From: Chrysomallon squamiferum
Taxonomy: Eukaryota > Mollusca > Gastropoda > Neomphalida > Peltospiridae
Length of the DNA: 64,000 nt
Assembly (NCBI GenBank): GCA_012295275.1
Contig: CM022671.1
Location: forward strand, 14,115,178 to 14,179,177
Reading direction: 5' to 3'
Part shown: piece after piece, positions 62,221-64,000 of the stretch
Layout: every line of letters starts with the position of its first letter
Numbering within the stretch: position 1 is the first letter of the stretch
Made by a program: the position numbers and the translations under genes
Notes under the pieces: model-generated
Databases searched by the model: none
The model's input: only the letters and a program-made list of their open reading frames with translations
What the model was told of the DNA's origin: nothing

Positions 62221-62940
62221 AATGAACATTAAAAATATTCCAGTTAGATCACTAATTGTAACTGGTATTGCACCACATGAAGCTGGTATTTACATTAAGA
62301 GACCATTAATCTTATGACGACAGCCTGCTGGTGGCAGAGTAAATTATTTGTTTCTTTACATGTTATAACTTGTGATGCAGCAGACAGATTCTGATGTGAG
62401 ACATTTCTCAGTCCTGTTCTCACCGACTGCTAACAGTACAACTGTTTTATTAAAGGATGAACTGTCTGGCTGAAACTATGAAAGCAAACTGAAATAATAC
62501 AGTAGTAACTAATCTTTCATTATTTATTTATTTTGTCATTATTCACTTCTTCATACAGAAACAAATAATTAAAGTTATATAATAATAGGACTATCATTTT
62601 ATTCAAAGATACATGTTTTTGGAAGACTAATTTTTCTCCAACTTTTTTTTTTTCTCTCACAAAGATGTTAAGAGAAAACAGTTTGAACTGTAAAGATTTT
62701 TAGTAACTGAAGCATTCCACAACTTAATCTGTGAAATGTCGTCAGATTTTGCTTAGAATGCATTCTGATAAGTATTTGTATTTCTTTACCTAGTTTCATG
62801 TCACTTGTGTCACCCTTTCTTCAAATGACACAGATTCTGTTGACCCTCAGTTTCGCAGACTTATAGGGGGAGCACCAGTGTGGAAAATGCAAAGGTCTGG
62901 AACATTTGTTGATGTAAACATTAACCCTAAAATTTACTGA
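61508..62940 (+). CDS. Candidate small unrecognised gene (three exons)
   Basis: Three plus-strand segments fit as exons: 61508-61529 (ATG ATC TGT..., donor GTAAGT), 61853-61905 (acceptor TTTATGTGCAG, donor GTAAGT) and 62794-62940 (acceptor TTTCTTTACCTAG, ending TGA). The phases are compatible: one base plus two, then phase 0. The joined product would be 73 aa: MICFGDLS, then LNCTQAVHADYGNVQLA, then FHVTCVTLSSNDTDSVDPQF, then RRLIGGAPVWKMQRSGTFVD, then VNINPKIY. I recognise no family. A GTAAAC donor inside the third segment (62914) could instead lead to exons further right. The frame of the first exon is also open upstream of the ATG. AATAAA lies at 63406-63411. The splice sites are good; the gene is an inference without homology. 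Confidence 0.3.
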
Positions 62941-64000
62941 AACATTAAACCTCAGTACATGTGACAGCTGTATTATAATGTAATATATAATGTAAGAACA
63001 ATACAGAGACATAAAACCAATGTAAACAAGTATCAGATCACACAGTATGTGTAAAGAAAAATGTAGGGTAGGGTGGGGTGGGTGAAGCTTGTTAGCTCAG
63101 GATGATAATTATGGATGCAATTGTAAAATGAATTCTTACCTTAATTCAGAATAACCTGTTTGTACTTTGGGTAAGGTTTCAAGTGGGAAATGGCAGTAAG
63201 TTCAGATTTTCTGAAATCTGGAAAACTGAGTCTATGAAATCCAGAGGCATCTGTATTTATATTATTATGTGTGTGAAATGTAAAAATTTGTTCCATGGGA
63301 GAAAACAGTGTTCTGATTTGTAATTCAAACTCAGTCATATATGATAATGAAGAAGGATGCTGTCACTGTTTTGACTGATATAATACATTGTTTTACATGA
63401 TATTAAATAAATCTACATGTACATATATAAGTTTAAACAAATAATGGTAATGATGTAATTTAAATATCATAGTCTTTCATCTTGAATAACATTATAGTTT
63501 TATTACTCTTTATCAATCTTTGTTAAGTGTAAAGGCTGGAAGCAAAATGTCCAAGTAATGACAAACTGCAAACACTGTTATTTTTATGTTGTTTTTTTGT
63601 AGAAATAAAAACTAAGTTAATGGCTCAGTGACTGTCAGCAATTTGCATATTAATATTTATTACAGTGTAGGTCATTTGTTTTGATATGTAGTGAGTGAGG
63701 AAATCTTTGTTATTTTCACTGTTCAGTAGCAACACTATTTTTCCATAGACAGGAAAGTACTTGCCAGCAATCTTTGATGAACCACTCATGACTGACTAAC
63801 TGACAGACAAGACAGATCATTCTTGCTCACTTCACTGGTGAGTAAATAAATCATTGGCAAGGTGGATTATCTATCAGTCTTCTAAGATTTATTTCTAAAT
63901 TAACATGAAATAATCTTTAATAAAGTAATTACGTGAAAAGTATATATTCAGGTATCTGTAATACATATTGTTGAAGTTACATGATCATTAGGTATGATGA
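62941..64000. other. Right flank, no gene recognised
   Basis: AT-rich DNA. AATAAA at 63406-63411 could end the candidate gene to the left. A 21-nt stretch between an AATTCAG acceptor and a GG|GTAAGG donor at about 63150-63170 could be a micro-exon but cannot be supported further. Confidence 0.55.

Noticed and set aside
1-64000. tRNA, rRNA, CRISPR, operon or bacterial-type features
   Set aside because: I looked for tRNA A/B boxes with a foldable cloverleaf, rRNA-like sequence and regularly spaced repeats with unique spacers. None was found, and the DNA is clearly eukaryotic. The only periodic array is the 70/71-bp minisatellite, which has no spacers.

Overview
This is animal nuclear DNA: strongly AT-rich, full of microsatellites and homopolymer runs, with spliced genes that have U2-type GT-AG introns and, in one place, what looks like a U12-type intron. 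The encoded proteins are at the level of divergence from vertebrate orthologues expected of an invertebrate bilaterian. A lophotrochozoan (for example a mollusc) would fit, but nothing in the window fixes the phylum, so that is a guess.

Layout, left to right. (1) 1-27284, minus strand: the first three coding exons of a TRAF4 orthologue. Intron 1 is about 25 kb and the rest of the gene lies off the left edge. A small CpG-bearing promoter zone follows at about 27285-27560. (2) 30351-31874, plus: a complete four-exon TIMM22. (3) 33809-42468, plus: a nine-exon SWAP70/DEF6-family gene. It ends at a stop inside an AAT microsatellite, and a further open frame of about 200 codons lies one base out of register just downstream, followed by a 174-bp tandem duplication of its own 3' end. 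(4) 43.4-54.4 kb: intergenic DNA with a Ty3/gypsy-like pol relic, an unrecognised minus-strand ORF built from an internal repeat with a decayed extra module beside it, several tandem duplications, and a short hAT-like non-autonomous transposon. (5) 54481-58985, plus: a complete nine-exon SUDS3. (6) 59754-60453: a 70/71-bp minisatellite. (7) 61.0-63 kb: a promoter-like segment and three phase-compatible plus-strand exon candidates for a small unrecognised gene.

The four recognised genes are ordinary housekeeping or signalling genes that happen to be neighbours: a RING/TRAF adaptor, a mitochondrial carrier translocase, a PH-domain Rac/actin regulator and a Sin3-HDAC subunit. I see no operon-like or functional clustering. 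Exon boundaries were placed by eye from splice consensus, reading-frame continuity and recalled similarity to human orthologues. All 25 proposed coding exons of these genes join in frame. I did not find a new multi-gene system. The most useful observations are the SUDS3 U12-type AT-AG intron, the SWAP70 frame break in a microsatellite, the repeat-module orphan ORF and the small candidate gene near the right end.
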